Counted from the first letter of the stretch, positions 21,601-34,300 are shown. The stretch: 64,000 nt of DNA from Poronia punctata (GCA_022579005.1 MU401478.1:1-64000); one strand, 5' to 3'. Made by a program: numbers and translations. Notes: generated from the sequence alone by a model not told the origin.

Positions 21601-24600
21601 CTGGATACGATATCATATATGTACGGGCTATTTAGGAAGACTTACATCTAAATATCACCTTTTTACCCCGCATACAGGTCTATTTCAGTACATCATATCC
21701 AATTACAGAGATATTTTTATACATGTTTGTCTCGGCATAGGCATTGTGAGATACGATTCTATTCACAAGTAGGTTTTTATTTAGACGGTAATCACATATG
21801 CAGATTTACTAGATAATATTCTGGAGACCTGCAAGAGAGGTGCATATGTTCTGCGTAGGGCCGAAGCCGACAATGACTCTCACTCACCCCACCATCCAGT
21901 CTCGTCGTACGTGTAGTTCTGCCGGCTCGTCAATAGCGTCGATCGGAGGTTCGGCTTGGCAAAATGCTCTTGCGTGTTGGGAATTCCATCGGCCCCCATC
22001 CCATCGTCACTCACTCGGCTCACTACCGAGCGCTAGACGCGCTGCCGCAAATCCACATGGCTAAACAGTTGAGTTGGAATGGGATTTCCCCTGTATAGTT
22101 TCTTATTTTGATGTTAATGAATTGTTTAATCCTTTTGTTTCAAGGTTCTTCGGATTCAATCATTCCACCATATGATAAATGGTTGTATTCTGTCAGACAA
22201 TACATTGTAAAGAATAACATACGTTGCGTAATACAATCCGGTTAGACACGGTGTAGACTCATTATTCTGTTACTGTGGTACACCATATTTATAAAAATAG
22301 AACATTTCTACTTTTAACCTTCAATTGTTGCAGGTTAGACAGCCAATAAGCATCAAGAACGTGCTGTCTAAGCCTTTTCAGGGTAGGTGCCTCTGGGGAA
22401 CCAAATCATCAACTAATGTGAAATGACCCACTTGGTAAGAATGCGCCACCTTGGCGCAGAATGAGTACAATGATACAGTGTTGTTCCTTAATTAGAGGTA
22501 TAGCAGTAGTGAAGTAGTACCAGCACTCGACTACGAGTACGGTTACCGGAGAGTTTGCAGGACCTCTAAGCAATAATATGTTCGTGTCTATAGAGAGGCC
22601 TGGCCTATAGAGACATATCTAGAATCATGCTGCCAACTAACGAAAGGTTGGGTATGTAGTACGTTGTATTCTTCCTTAAGGGGAGTCAATATTTGATCTG
22701 GCTGAGTTCTGCAAGACATACTTCGTAGCTCTCTGACATTATCTCCAGGCGCCAAAGAGCAGTATTTTATGAGTTTCAAGTATGGTTTCTACTATGTATC
22801 TGTGGGAAGTATTACACCATCTATTTGGAAACCAACACTACAAAATCTACATTGATTGTTATCTATTGTATGTAACGCGGGGTGAACAGCCTGAGAATAT
22901 GAGAGCTAATACTACGATTGAGTAACAGTATGATGTCAACATTGTGAGTGTTAGAAGTTGTACGACAAGACGGTACTTGTGTACCGGTAGGGTAAGGGGA
23001 CAGATGTCCATCTATGTGCGCGGAGTTACAAGCAAGCCATCTGGAAGGTAATACGGGATTGTTCAACGTCCCATCTGCTGCGATGTTTTTGGCCTTCACA
23101 CGGTCGTCCAAACATAAAACTCGCTTGTTCTAGGGTGTGTACCTATGTCGTGCTTCGTTCCGAATTCTTACCTTGCAGACACACATCTATAAAATATCTA
23201 TACCTAGGTCTTGTCTTGTCCCTGACGCGTTCTGGAAGCACATAATAAGAGGAAAAAATAACACGTCCAGGTAAGGGGCTGTGTCTTTTCGCAATTCGGT
23301 ATGCGCTCGCACAGCCATTGGATCTACCTACTGGGGATAGGAACAGATCCGGGGTCTGGGCCGGCTGGTATTTCGCCAACGGCACATGGTACCTAAAGTA
23401 GGTACCGTAGGTAGGTAATAATTAATAGGCACGCCTGTCTTTAGCATGAACCCCGCAGCGGGCGGTAACACCAACCGTCATACTTTAGGTAACCCTACCT
23501 AAACTCCAACATGAGGAGCCGAGATGACTGAGCATATCATTGATGTCCTACGTACTTAGCCAAGTCGCCGGGTTTCCTTGGTTTTATAATCGGCCAGTAA
23601 AAGTGCATCGTTGGAAAAAAATAGGTATTGCAGCACCATGGCATATGTACATGCCATTGTCGATCCTGTATGCGCAATACAAGGGACAATTGGAGGTAAG
23701 CTACAGTCCACCGATTGAGTGCCTGGCAGTGCAAGACAAGCTTCTATACATGTGCATATTCGATGTGCTAAAGATTACCCACGGCAAGACTGCAAATAAG
23801 CTGGGGTATGAAGGTAATTATGACTACAGCGTAGACATTTATATCTCGGGCGCATAGAAGCCCTTCTCGTAGCTGGAATAAGCGCTCGCTTAACTGCTGC
23901 TGCGCCTTGCTTACAATATCTAGTAATAAGGAGACCGGGGGTGAGGGTAGAGTGGGAGGGGAAATTGCCCATTGGCAAGTCCAGCCAGCTTGACAAACAA
24001 CATTACCACTAGTATTCACCTCGCCCGTCTCGGCAATAGCCTCGCGTGTATCTCAATCCTTAAGAGTTAACACAGATTTACCTACACTGGTAGGGAGAAG
24101 AAGCTCACCTCTCTGACCTTCATTGTCGATAAGTTGTATATCTCGGTACACTGATGCCCGTCCGTCAACCTTGACAACATACTACCTACTGTAATGTTAG
24201 CACGCCTCGCCTCCTCTTATCCCAACCAGTGAGTAAATATGCAACGGTCCTAACTAGGTATCTCTTCGTGGTAGTGTTGAACCGCAAGGTGAAACACATC
24301 AGGCACCTTTCTAGCCGTCCGTCATGGGCAGCGGTGGGCCTCTTTACCTAGGTAAGTAGTCATACGAGGAAACGACCTTGCCTTTCCATCGTGTCTTTCA
24401 CCAAGATAGAACACCCAAGAAAAGAGAATGAGCAAACGGAGTGTATCTACTCGTAGGTTTTCGGGTCTAGTCTAGCGCACATGGCCTGGCGTCTGCCGTG
24501 CAACTCAAAAAGTATGTCAAGGTAGGTATTATTAATTATTTTAGAGTACGAATAGAGAGGTAGCGCATCTGTAGGAGGGGTGGGTTCTTTTCTAATTATG

Positions 24601-24825
24601 GTAGCCCCGGCACGACCCAGTCTCCCGGATGCGGGTCCTGCCTTGTGTCCCACTGGGGTTGGTGGTGCCTGTGATTCGTCTGACTGTCATACAACCCCGA
24701 GCCCTAAGGGCACTAAAGAATTCATTCTGGGAAAAGGCTTGTGGAGTTTTCTCCTTCCCCACCCTCCAATATTTCTAGGCTGGAGTCATCATTTCGCGAC
24801 TCTCCCAGTGGTTGTTCGTAGCGAT

Positions 24826-24873
24826 TGTACAGCATGTACAGCATGTACAGCATGTACAGCATGTACAACATGT
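24826..24873. repeat. 9-bp tandem repeat, about five copies
   Basis: Unit TGTACAGCA repeats four times from 24826, then once with one change (TGTACAACA), then a partial unit. Each unit contains the palindrome TGTACA. It is not a CRISPR: there are no spacers. Confidence 0.9.
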
Positions 24874-25529
24874 CCACACCCGCTCCCACCCTTTGGTTGC
24901 ATCTACAGGGGCCCCAACGTGGTGGCTTTTGACAGCACCCGTTTCTAGAGAAAAGCCCGCAAGACAAAGTTACAGACCACCGTTGACTTGTCTGGGATTG
25001 TCGATAGTCGAACACGAACCTATGGTATCTCACATCGTCCTTGGACAGACCCTATCTATCTAGTCTACCAGCCAGCTCTCATACGTGTTGTATGTACTGG
25101 CAGATTGATGCCGTGGAGAGAGGTAGGTATAACCTCAGGTTACGAGTAGATGTGGTAATAATTAAGGTAAGCTTGTACTCCAACAGTTATATCTAACCTT
25201 ACGATAGAGGTTAGGTTAGTCTACTACTTACCTACCAGTCACGTCAACGTACAGGCATCCACAGCGTCCCTGCCCATCCATATCCATATCCATGTCTATG
25301 CCTGTTAAGCCCTGGTCGGCCTGGCAAGCCGTCCTGGCGCGTGTCTTCATATTAACCCATGTAAGCAAATCCAGCTAACATGGGTTCCTTCTTGTCCCCT
25401 GCTATGGTACGTGCAGGGCTGCATGTTCACGGCCCAGCCTGCTCTGCTCTGCCCCAAGCCAGCTCACATGTGTGTGGCATTCGTGGAACTCGCTCCTCTC
25501 TCAATTATTATTCTAACCTAGCTCATTCA

Positions 25530-25554
25530 TTTTTTTTTTAAAAAAAAAAAAAAA
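25530..25554. repeat. T10-A15 homopolymer palindrome
   Basis: A run of ten T is followed directly by fifteen A, about 450 bp upstream of the zinc-finger start codon. Such poly(dA:dT) tracts exclude nucleosomes and are common in fungal promoters. Confidence 0.8.
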
Positions 25555-26001
25555 GATTTGGGGAATTAATGTTTGTTTCTATTTTTTAAACTGGCATTCA
25601 TTCTGCATGTACGTCAGCAGAAGCGTTTTCTTCCAGTTGCTACCTGCATTTGATCGGCCCTGGATCTGAATATAGCAATGTCACGCAGCCAGCCTACTGT
25701 TACTTTTCTGTTAGTTTTTTCGTTCCATTGCAGGCGGAGACAGCACTCGTCCTTCGAAACCCTCGCGGACCAAGACCAGCCCCGGTACGGACACTCATGA
25801 GAAGGCTGAACATCCGGTAGCCTCCTTGATCCACACCCCTGGCTTTCCCACTCCCTGCCACGACCTGTTCTGAATTCTATAGTCTTTATTTATCGAAAAG
25901 AAGAAAAAGAAAACTGGGCTGTGTCGATTACTATTTTCTCGTCTTTTTTTTTATTTCCATTTTGAGCGAAGCCTGACGTTCTCTGCTTGTCTTCTGTAAC
26001 C

Positions 26002-29000
26002 ATGTCCGACCTCAAATTGATAATACACACGGAAGATGATGGGGACCCTGGGAATGATAAGTACCCGGGCCAGCCTAGCCTTTCTGGTTCAGCTCGTGGT
26101 CCCCATCCCTCAGCGACTTGGACAAACCCAGAGACTAGAAGGAGTGATGAGGATTCCCAGCCATCCAACAGTGGTCTAAGTAAAGCTCGCCCAGAACGGC
26201 GCGGTTCTTCGAGTCGGTCATCCAGAACTACCGCCATCACTACCTCGTCCAACAAGGCAACTACAAGTACCCAAAGGCCGTCCTCGCCGCCATCCTTTTC
26301 GCGATCCTCCCGCTCCCCCTTGGTGGAGAGGAGCACTGCCGATAGCACCGGGTCGATGGATTCTCACGGGTACGGGAGTTACGGTCACGGCCCCTCGCCA
26401 TCCACTATGCCACCAACAAGCCGATCGAATACGTCTTCACGGCTTGTATCTAACACGTCCGGGGAAAGCAGTAGCCCCGTCAAGCTGACCCCGATTACTG
26501 GACGTGTCAGCCGGGCTAAGAAAGGCGTGCGGGTTCATGTTTGCGATAAGTGCAACCCACCCAAGGTAAAACCAAGCCACCCATTGCTAGTCATTTGAAA
26601 CGCCCATTAACCGATCCCATATCTAGACATTTACTAGAGCAGAGCATTTAAGGTGAGTTTACTTTTCAGATGCATATCTTGGTCACTTATGCAATATGGC
26701 TTACTCAGATACTTTCATATAGACGACATCAACTGAGCCACCGGCCTGCCTCTCATGCATGTCCCTATCCGGGGTGTGACAAGGTTTTTCATAGACAGGA
26801 CCTTCTTACCCGTCATATTCAGAGACAGTAAGTAGTCTAGTCTGTCTACCACTCAAAACAAAGCCAAACTCTGGCACTAACTGTCGGATGAAAAAGTGAG
26901 CAAGATGACAAGTCTGTGACGGATTCATCCCGTCCACCGTCGCGTCCCACGGCGGAGGACAACACCCCACCTCTGGGACGCTTTATCTCTTCTCCGCTCC
27001 AAGGGAGCGACAACACAACTCTGGCAACGGGAAACCCGGCCAACCCGGCATATTCCACCAGTACGGCAACTTACCCGGTAGGCCATCATGGCGGGGGCAG
27101 CACTGGACAGGGCCCGATGTCGCCTTCTCGAAGTTCCCAGCGGCACCCCTCGACAGATACCCGTAACTACATGTGGGAGCCTAACATGGGCTACGGGTAT
27201 GCCGACGCAATACCGCGGTTTGAGGGAGATCTACATGGTTTGGAAAACATACACACCGATGATGGCACTCTCCTTGCGAACCTCTCTCAAGACTCGGGCT
27301 CAAACTGGGCCTCCTCGGCGTCCGACAGCCCATATTCCACGCCAACCCCTGACGGGCCCATGATCCGAGGTTTTACTTCCCCCAACGCCGAGTATTACTT
27401 GCCTTCTCACGCTCAATATCCTTCGCCCCAACAGCCCATGTACCCACCCGAATTTCCTACCCCTTTCTCCGAAGACCCTACAGGTCTTTATGAATTCCAG
27501 ACTCCGGCTTTTCCTGTTCGTAGTCCGACCCCATCGACCGTTACACTGTCCGCTCAGACGGCTGAACATTTAGTCACCCTTGGCCATTCGGTATCGAGCC
27601 ACCCGGCCGTACTAGGCCGCCGGAAAGCATCGGTAGCGCTACTGAGCCCCTACCCCGGCGCCGGCTTTCCGGCAGCGCAGGCTCTGAAGCCGGCCCAGTT
27701 GAATGCCATCCCCCGCTACCTCGACTTATACTGGAAGCGCTTCGACACCCTCTTCCCACTCGTCCACCGCTGGAGCCTGAAGAATACTGTCGATGATACG
27801 TTACGGTGTGCCATGGCTGCCGTCGGCTCACAGTTCCTTCAGAGCGAGGAGGACCGCAGCAACGGTGAGATCCTGCATAGCTTTGTCTACGGTGAAGTCC
27901 GACGGGTAAGTGCACCCCAACAAGTAGTCCCGTATCCGCCGACGTGATTTAGCTGACGTACAGTAACAGCGCCTTCAATGGAGCGTCGAGGTCATGCAGG
28001 CCATCCTTCTCTGCGAGTTCTACAGCAGGTTCCGGGGGTTGAGGGCTGCCATTCGTCCGTCAGAGCCCTTCCAGTCTCTATACTCGAGGGTAAGTCCAGA
28101 TGCTCCTCCTTCGTCTCTTTTCTCTTCTCATTTTGTCGATTCCCTTACATACTTTGCCGTTCAGGATCATCTCTTTAGTCTTCTTCTGTCTCCTTCCAAT
28201 CAACCTTCCCACTTATACTCAACCTCTTCCTCGCAGATGGCCATTTCGGAACCTTTGGGCGACTACGACAACTCGGTCGACGCCAGTCGACGGCACTGGG
28301 AGGGATGGATCGCTGCCGAGACGCGCCGGAGGCTTCACGCTGCCTGTTTTGTTTTGGATGTTCATTCATCCGTGTATTATGAACTCTCCCCTTTGCATTT
28401 CCTTGACCCGACCACTTCTATACCCTTAACCAAGCCTAGTGAGCGCCTTTGGACAGCTCAGGGCCAAAATGCGTGGGAGACTATCATACGTTCCGACCCT
28501 TCCGCGCTCGACTCGCTCACCCTAGCGGATGTAGAGGTCACGGCGGACCTCGTAGCCGCCGCACCCCCCTTGGACGCGGCGATATACCTTGCTTCGGAGA
28601 CACTTCGCTTACCACGCCGGTCCCACCCGTCAACTTTGGACGTCTCAGCCGAGTTAGACCTCCGATCCATAGAGCGCATGTTATACATGTTTCCCACGTC
28701 ACCAGTGGCCAACACATACCTGGCTCTGCACCATACACCCCTCTCTGACCTGTTAGCTGTTAGCGGCGACAGTTGGGTTTTCACGAAGAAAATACTTGAC
28801 AGGAATGAATTCAAACGGTGTAAAGTTAGCGTGCATTCGTGGAGTAGTAGCGCCTACGCCGGTGTAGCTTCGATGTTTGCCGCCAAGGCTCTCCGGGGCT
28901 TCCTCGATCCCGATACCGACGACGAAGACGATGACGATGACGAAGTCACGCCTAATTCTCACGGCCAGCTAGAGAATGAATGGCAACGAGGTATCGAATC

Positions 29001-29358
29001 GAACATGTCGAATATCTCCGACTATTGGGCCCTATATACCTGTGCCCTCATTCTCTGGGCTGTTGCTCAGCGCCCGACGCGAGGTGGTGGTTCGTCGGCG
29101 CCTACTCTGGCTTCTAACCCCTCCGGTGACGGCGAAGACGTGGAGCGTGAGGCTAAAGCATGGTTGAGGATGGTGGCGAGCCTCAGTCCGGAAAACGCGA
29201 TGATAAACGTGCAAGGGCGACGGGAGGCTCTCCGTGCTCTTTCGGTGGTGCGGAAGAAGCTCGAAGACGAGACTATCGGGCGCAAAAGCAGACTCCTTGT
29301 TGATGCTGTACGCGTTTTGAAGAGTCTCGAAGGGGATCCCGATAAGCCACGGTTCTAA
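26002..29358 (+). CDS. C2H2 zinc-finger transcription factor with fungal TF (MHR) domain
   Basis: My six-exon model is 26002-26565, 26627-26652, 26723-26827, 26897-27905, 27970-28089 and 28237-29358, giving 981 residues. Residues 1-170 are Ser/Thr/Pro-rich and disordered. Two C2H2 fingers follow: the first from CDKCNPPKTFTRAEHLRRHQ, the second from CPYPGCDKVFHRQ to LLTRHIQRHEQ. Finger one is split by two introns around a 26-nt exon, and the second His of finger two lies just after intron three. The frame closes correctly only with the AG at 26895-26896. A second disordered region precedes the fungal-specific TF domain (from about residue 505; LNAIPRYLDLYWKRFDTLFP, later WEGWIAAETRRRLHAACFVL). 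An acidic run (DDEDDDDDE) lies near residue 850. This C2H2 plus MHR layout is typical of nuclear regulators of metabolism. The target genes are unknown. Intron five (147 nt) is open in frame, so its retention would still be translated. Confidence 0.88.
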
Positions 29359-31378
29359 TTGGATGACGTGTTGTGGCCTTTTCTCCCATTTCCCGTCGCC
29401 TATCTTTTCATTTCATCTTTTCCCCTTTATTTTTTTGATTCACTCTTCTGTTGTTATGGACTTGTTTTCTCTTTTTCAACATTCTAACCTCGTGTTTTTT
29501 CCACGGTCCTATTCAATTACATGATATAGACAGACAATACATAGCGAGAGCGAACAAGGAACTGTACCAACAATAGAAACCACTCAGCATCATCAACGGA
29601 TGGACGAAATGAAGGGGGAAGGGATTCGAAAGGTGCATAGCCTTGGACTGTCGAGCGGATGGGCAACTTATCATCGACATTGATTTATCTATCGTGTTCT
29701 TCCTTTACATCTCTTTTCATTTTCATTCTCTTTTTATATTTCATTATTTCTTAACCTTTATGCGTCTCTGATTTCGTTGGACTGTTGGAACCGGGATGAA
29801 TTATGACGGAAATGATGTATGATATGTATCCCATTTTCTTCTTTCTTTTTTATTATATTTCTTCTTATTTTGACAAAACTTAAAGGGTCGGGGTTGGAAG
29901 ATATAAGCATGGGAGGAGAAGAGAGAATACAACACAATGACTATCATTTATCTACCATTTCATTCCATTGTTTCTATTCCAATCCATGTACACGTATATT
30001 AGAATTTGTGGTCAAGTTTTGGGTCATGTGCTCGCCTCACGTGTGCAGACGAGTACACTGCCCGGACAGACACAGTCTTAGATTATGAAAGACAACCCAA
30101 ATCGCCTACCTATCAGACATGTATCCTAGCCTGCTGTCCATGTGACACAGCACAGTTGCTTGCTGGCATGTCATCATCGATGTAGATAGAGATAGAGATA
30201 ATAGATAGGAGTTGTATGTACGAGTACGTGTTGGGAAGAGAATCAAAATAAAATAAAATAAAATAAAAGGAGAAAAGCACTTTCCAATCCCTGATAGCTT
30301 ACCGTTGCACTGACCGACCTGGTCGGCTTATCTCAGAACCTACTCCCTTTCCCTCTACGATGCGATTTTTGGCAATTGTATCGCACACGTACTTTAATAA
30401 CCTAGACAATCTAGGGTAGGTTAGATAGCATCTCCCGATCGTAAAGACCTAACCTAAAAGGTCAATCGTCAAGTTGTGGTACCAAGGTTTGCATTTGACT
30501 TGGCATCTCGATTTCTCGATTTCTCGATTTCCCAGCCACCCTAGGTTATCTAACTTGTAGAGTGTCCGTCCTGTATCGTAATGAGGACGAGCATCAGGTA
30601 CCTAAAGTAGGTAGGTCCTATTTTGAGAAGGGAATGTGATTGACGTCATAAAGAGAAAGTAAATAGGTATTTGGAGTCTGCTAGAACTAACCTAGGTATT
30701 TTCACAAGAGATATATTCTTTGGTTCTATTTGTTTCCTATTATGAGCCTTGATCGTGGGAAGTGAGCCGAAGCCGACGATAAAGAGACTGGAACAGGCAG
30801 GTAGATTGGGTAGGTTGGCGTCACACCGCTAGGTTATAGGTTCATGAACCAAACCTGTAGCCCTGACAGGTTTTAGCCGCATCAGACCCGACTGAATTAG
30901 CGCCTGGATAGCGGGGTGGTACATTTTTTTCTCTCCCACATCGAGAGGTACAACCCCACTATATGTCGGCGACAGCACAATGGATTGTACCATTTCCAGT
31001 ACATAACCGACCAACCACCTGTGCCAACAAGGAACCTGGTTGCGCAAAAGCTCTCCCCCGGAAGCACCACTCCCCTCCCCCCCAAAGAGCTCGAAGCTCC
31101 CCCGTCAAATTCCAGCCCTCCCTTTTTAATCCACTAAAACAACCTGGCCTGCTGTCATACCTAATTTCCAGGCTGCCCGGTGTCTTTCTTTGTCCTCGCC
31201 AACACCTCCTATCCGCCTGCGCATTTTTACTTTCTTCCTACTTAGTCTCGTCCGACAAGAGACGAAAGCGAAAACACAAAAGTCAGCGCAGTTTGCCTTG
31301 GTTTGCGCATATACCACCGAATAATTCCTGTCGCTTGTTTCACCCGGTACCGATATCTTGTCCCCGAAGTCTGCTACT
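29359..31378. other. Intergenic region, 2.0 kb
   Basis: It runs from the 3' end of the zinc-finger gene to the start of the CBM48 gene. It contains an AAAAT-type repeat at 30245-30268, three TCTCGATT units at about 30506-30531 and GGTACCTAAAGTAGGTA near 30597. The ORFs on either strand near 30829-31137 look random. Confidence 0.5.
30506..30531. repeat. 8-bp tandem repeat (TCTCGATT), three copies
   Basis: Three consecutive copies of TCTCGATT with near-perfect identity, in the spacer upstream of the CBM48 gene. Confidence 0.75.
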
Positions 31379-34300
31379 ATGGGAAGCTTTGTTTTCAAGT
31401 GGTAAGTTTGGTCATCCGAACTATCTTCCTCTTGTCCGACAAGATGAGACGATGCGCCCAAGATCCGCGCATACGGCCGCATTCGCTCCCTCTTGAATGT
31501 TTTACGGGCGGCTGAGAGCTTGTTGTAGCCGCCTTGCCCCCCCCCCCCCCCCCCCTCCGAACATTTCCCCTAAATCCATTCGGACCGACGTCCTTCGTGA
31601 TACTTTGTCCTCCGTCTTGCGACGCAGCCCGTTGAACAATCTGCTAACACTGCAATTGTTGTATTACACAAAAGGGACCATCCCGCCACCGATGTCTACG
31701 TGACCGGTACCTTCGACGACTGGAAGAAATCGGAGAAGTTGGAAAAGGTCGGAGATAGCTTCGAGAAGAAGGTTACGCTTCCCGATGCGTCCAGCAAAAT
31801 ATACTACAAGGTTCGTCAGTCTAGACATTACTTTCTTTCAGCAGTCGGCGGCCGTCCAAGTTTCCTTTCGAGCCTACCTGATGGTATGCGCATCCACATC
31901 GTTTCGATCCGCAAGCGCCGCGATCCCATGAGCCCAGTCAAACCTACCCAAATCTCTTCTATCCCAAATATGCAATCTAGGCAGTCATAGTTGTTTGTCA
32001 GGGGTTTGACTGAAAGCCCCGGATTGCCAAATACGCTTGTGAAACGTGAGGCGCCTGCACAGCCACCAGTGTTACTCTAGCGCATATACGTACAGCCAGA
32101 GACATTATGACGCAAACCGCGATTTTAGGGGCCGGGATGTCAGTTTTAAGTGGTGCTTGATTTGGAGCAGCTCAGCGATGCAGTCCGCGATCCTGATAGG
32201 CCAATTGAGATGGGTGACTCTTTGGTCAGATTGCCCAGTGAATCACGTTCGGAAATCCACAAGAGCAAGTGCTGTAAACGCCCGAAATATGGATTTTTTT
32301 TTATCATAGAAGGACCTTGCCTACTATCTGCCATATGTGTGGTATGATCTGGCTCTACGAGAGATATCGAGGAATGGATCGGCCTTCGCTTTTCAACAAG
32401 CCCAAGAACAGACAATTTGCATTTTCGCGGAAGATGGAGCGATGAAGAACGAACAAGACTGGTTTACAAGGAAATGTATTGTCGCGAAGACGATGCAGGT
32501 ATCCGCAGCTAGCAAGCTTAAGCCGGGTTCAACTTTGAACTGTGGAACTTAGCGTCTTCCGTCCTACCTACGGTGCTCATCACTTCGTCATGGAACCTGC
32601 TTTTCCCTAAAACCCGAACTTGGAAGCTGCTGTACACCTGGCTCCCGTCCAAATTATTCGCTCAGCTTCCCCATTCAGTTAACCTAGCTGCCTACACTTC
32701 TTGCCACTCAATCTTTGTTGGTGAACTAACCGGTTGCTTTTCTTACAGTTCGTCGTGGATGGTGAATGGGTAACCGACCACACCGCAGCGAAGGAAATAG
32801 ATGGCAGCGGAATCGAAAACAACGTATTAACTCCTGAGCAAATCGTGTCAGAGGCACCCGAGACTACTGCCATCATGAGTTCCGCTGCACCGGAATCGAC
32901 CACAGCTGCTTTGGCCGCCGATGCCCCCTTGGAGAATAGAGAAAGGGAGGAGGAGCAAGACAAGAGTGGAGATCAATCTAACCTGCCAGGAACATTTCCC
33001 GAAACACCTGCTGCTGAGCAAAAGGATGACAATGCATTCAGTGTCAACCCCTTACCCGCTGCTCCAGGAGGCGTAAATCCCTTCAAGCTCGCGCCTGGTC
33101 AGGAGATCCCCGAAGATGTAGCTGCTGCAAGCACTACAGAGCACGTCAAGCTAGACCCCGAGTCGTACGAGAAGAGCGACACACTGCCAGGTATTAATCC
33201 ACCAAGAATGTCACTCTGGAATCTTATGTATTAACTTTTAACACAGGTGGCCTTCCCGCTGCTTTCTCCTCGGCTGCTCCGACCGCCACTACAGCTACCC
33301 TCGCAGCCGATGCTCCCATTGAGAGCAAGGTACCCGAGGTCGTAAAGGAGAGCCAAGAAAGGGCGGGCGCCGATCCTGAAGCTAGTGAAATCGCTGAGGA
33401 GGTGGAGGAGAAGGCAGCTGTCGAGAAGGAGCTCCTAGAAAAAGTGAAGGAGGCCCCATCGACCGCTGAAGGCACTGCGGGCGTAGGGACAGAAAAGACT
33501 GAGCACGTCGTTACCCCTGGCGAAGCTGCCGCATCTGTTGCTGCCGCCGCGTCCGCGGTTGCGGGTGCTGCTTTGGTTGGTGCCACTGCTGCTAAAGATG
33601 CTGCTCTAGACACAGCACATGATTCTGTTGCTGCGGCTCAGGCAGCGGCCGCCTCGGCCGCCGCCCAGCTCTCCGATTCAGTCAAAGACATCAAGTTGCC
33701 CGAGTCTGTGCAAAGCGCCATCGGCGGTACGACAAAGGAGGAGGTGCGGGAAGAGGCGTCGCCCGAGGTACCTGCTGAAGTGAAGGAATCTATTACTGAG
33801 GCTGGTAAATCACCAGAGGCAGCTGCCAACACGGAAGCTGTCGAAGACAAGAGAGCCATGGAGGCTGAGCTGCTGCACGAGGTTGATCGAGTAGATGCCG
33901 CAGGAGACGCACCTGTCGATGTCTCCCCAGAACCCGAAATTCCCGAACAAGTGTCATCGGCTGTTCCGGCTGCTGTCAAGGAATCCTTTGCCGAGGCTGG
34001 GGAATCGCCAGAAGCCGCCACAAACACCGACGCTGTAGTGGAGAAGAAGACTGTGGAGAACGAGCTGTTGAGAGAAGTGAAGCCTGTAGACGGTACGGGT
34101 GCAGAGGAGGAAGTCTCCTCCTCTGTCCCCGCCGCTGTCCAGGAATCCATTGCTCATTCAGGCATGGCTCCCGCAGCTGCTACGAACACCGACGCTGTGG
34201 TGGAGAAAAAGACTGTCGAAGAGGAATTATTGAAAGAGGTCAAGCCTACCGAAGCTATTTCCAGCGAACCCGCTAAAGAAGAGGCCTCAAACACAACCGA

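Larger units (their letters stand above)
18680..26001. other. Gene-poor region, 7.3 kb
   Basis: I found no coding sequence, tRNA or rRNA that I can support. Base composition is ordinary, without the CpG loss seen at 1-2440, so it does not look RIP-mutated. The longest open frame (19316-19984 minus, 222 codons) has no recognisable domain and irregular composition. The region contains many TAGGTA/ACCTA words, a 9-bp tandem repeat at 24826-24873, and a T/A palindrome at 25530-25554 near the next gene. The right-hand 1-2 kb must contain the promoter and leader of the zinc-finger gene. Confidence 0.5.

Noticed and set aside
24826..24873. Possible CRISPR-like array
   Set aside because: The units are directly adjacent with no spacers, and the genome is eukaryotic. 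It is a simple tandem repeat.
31811..32748. snoRNA inside the long intron
   Set aside because: I saw TGATGG-like and CTGA-like words but not at a spacing that forms a convincing C/D box pair, and no terminal stem.
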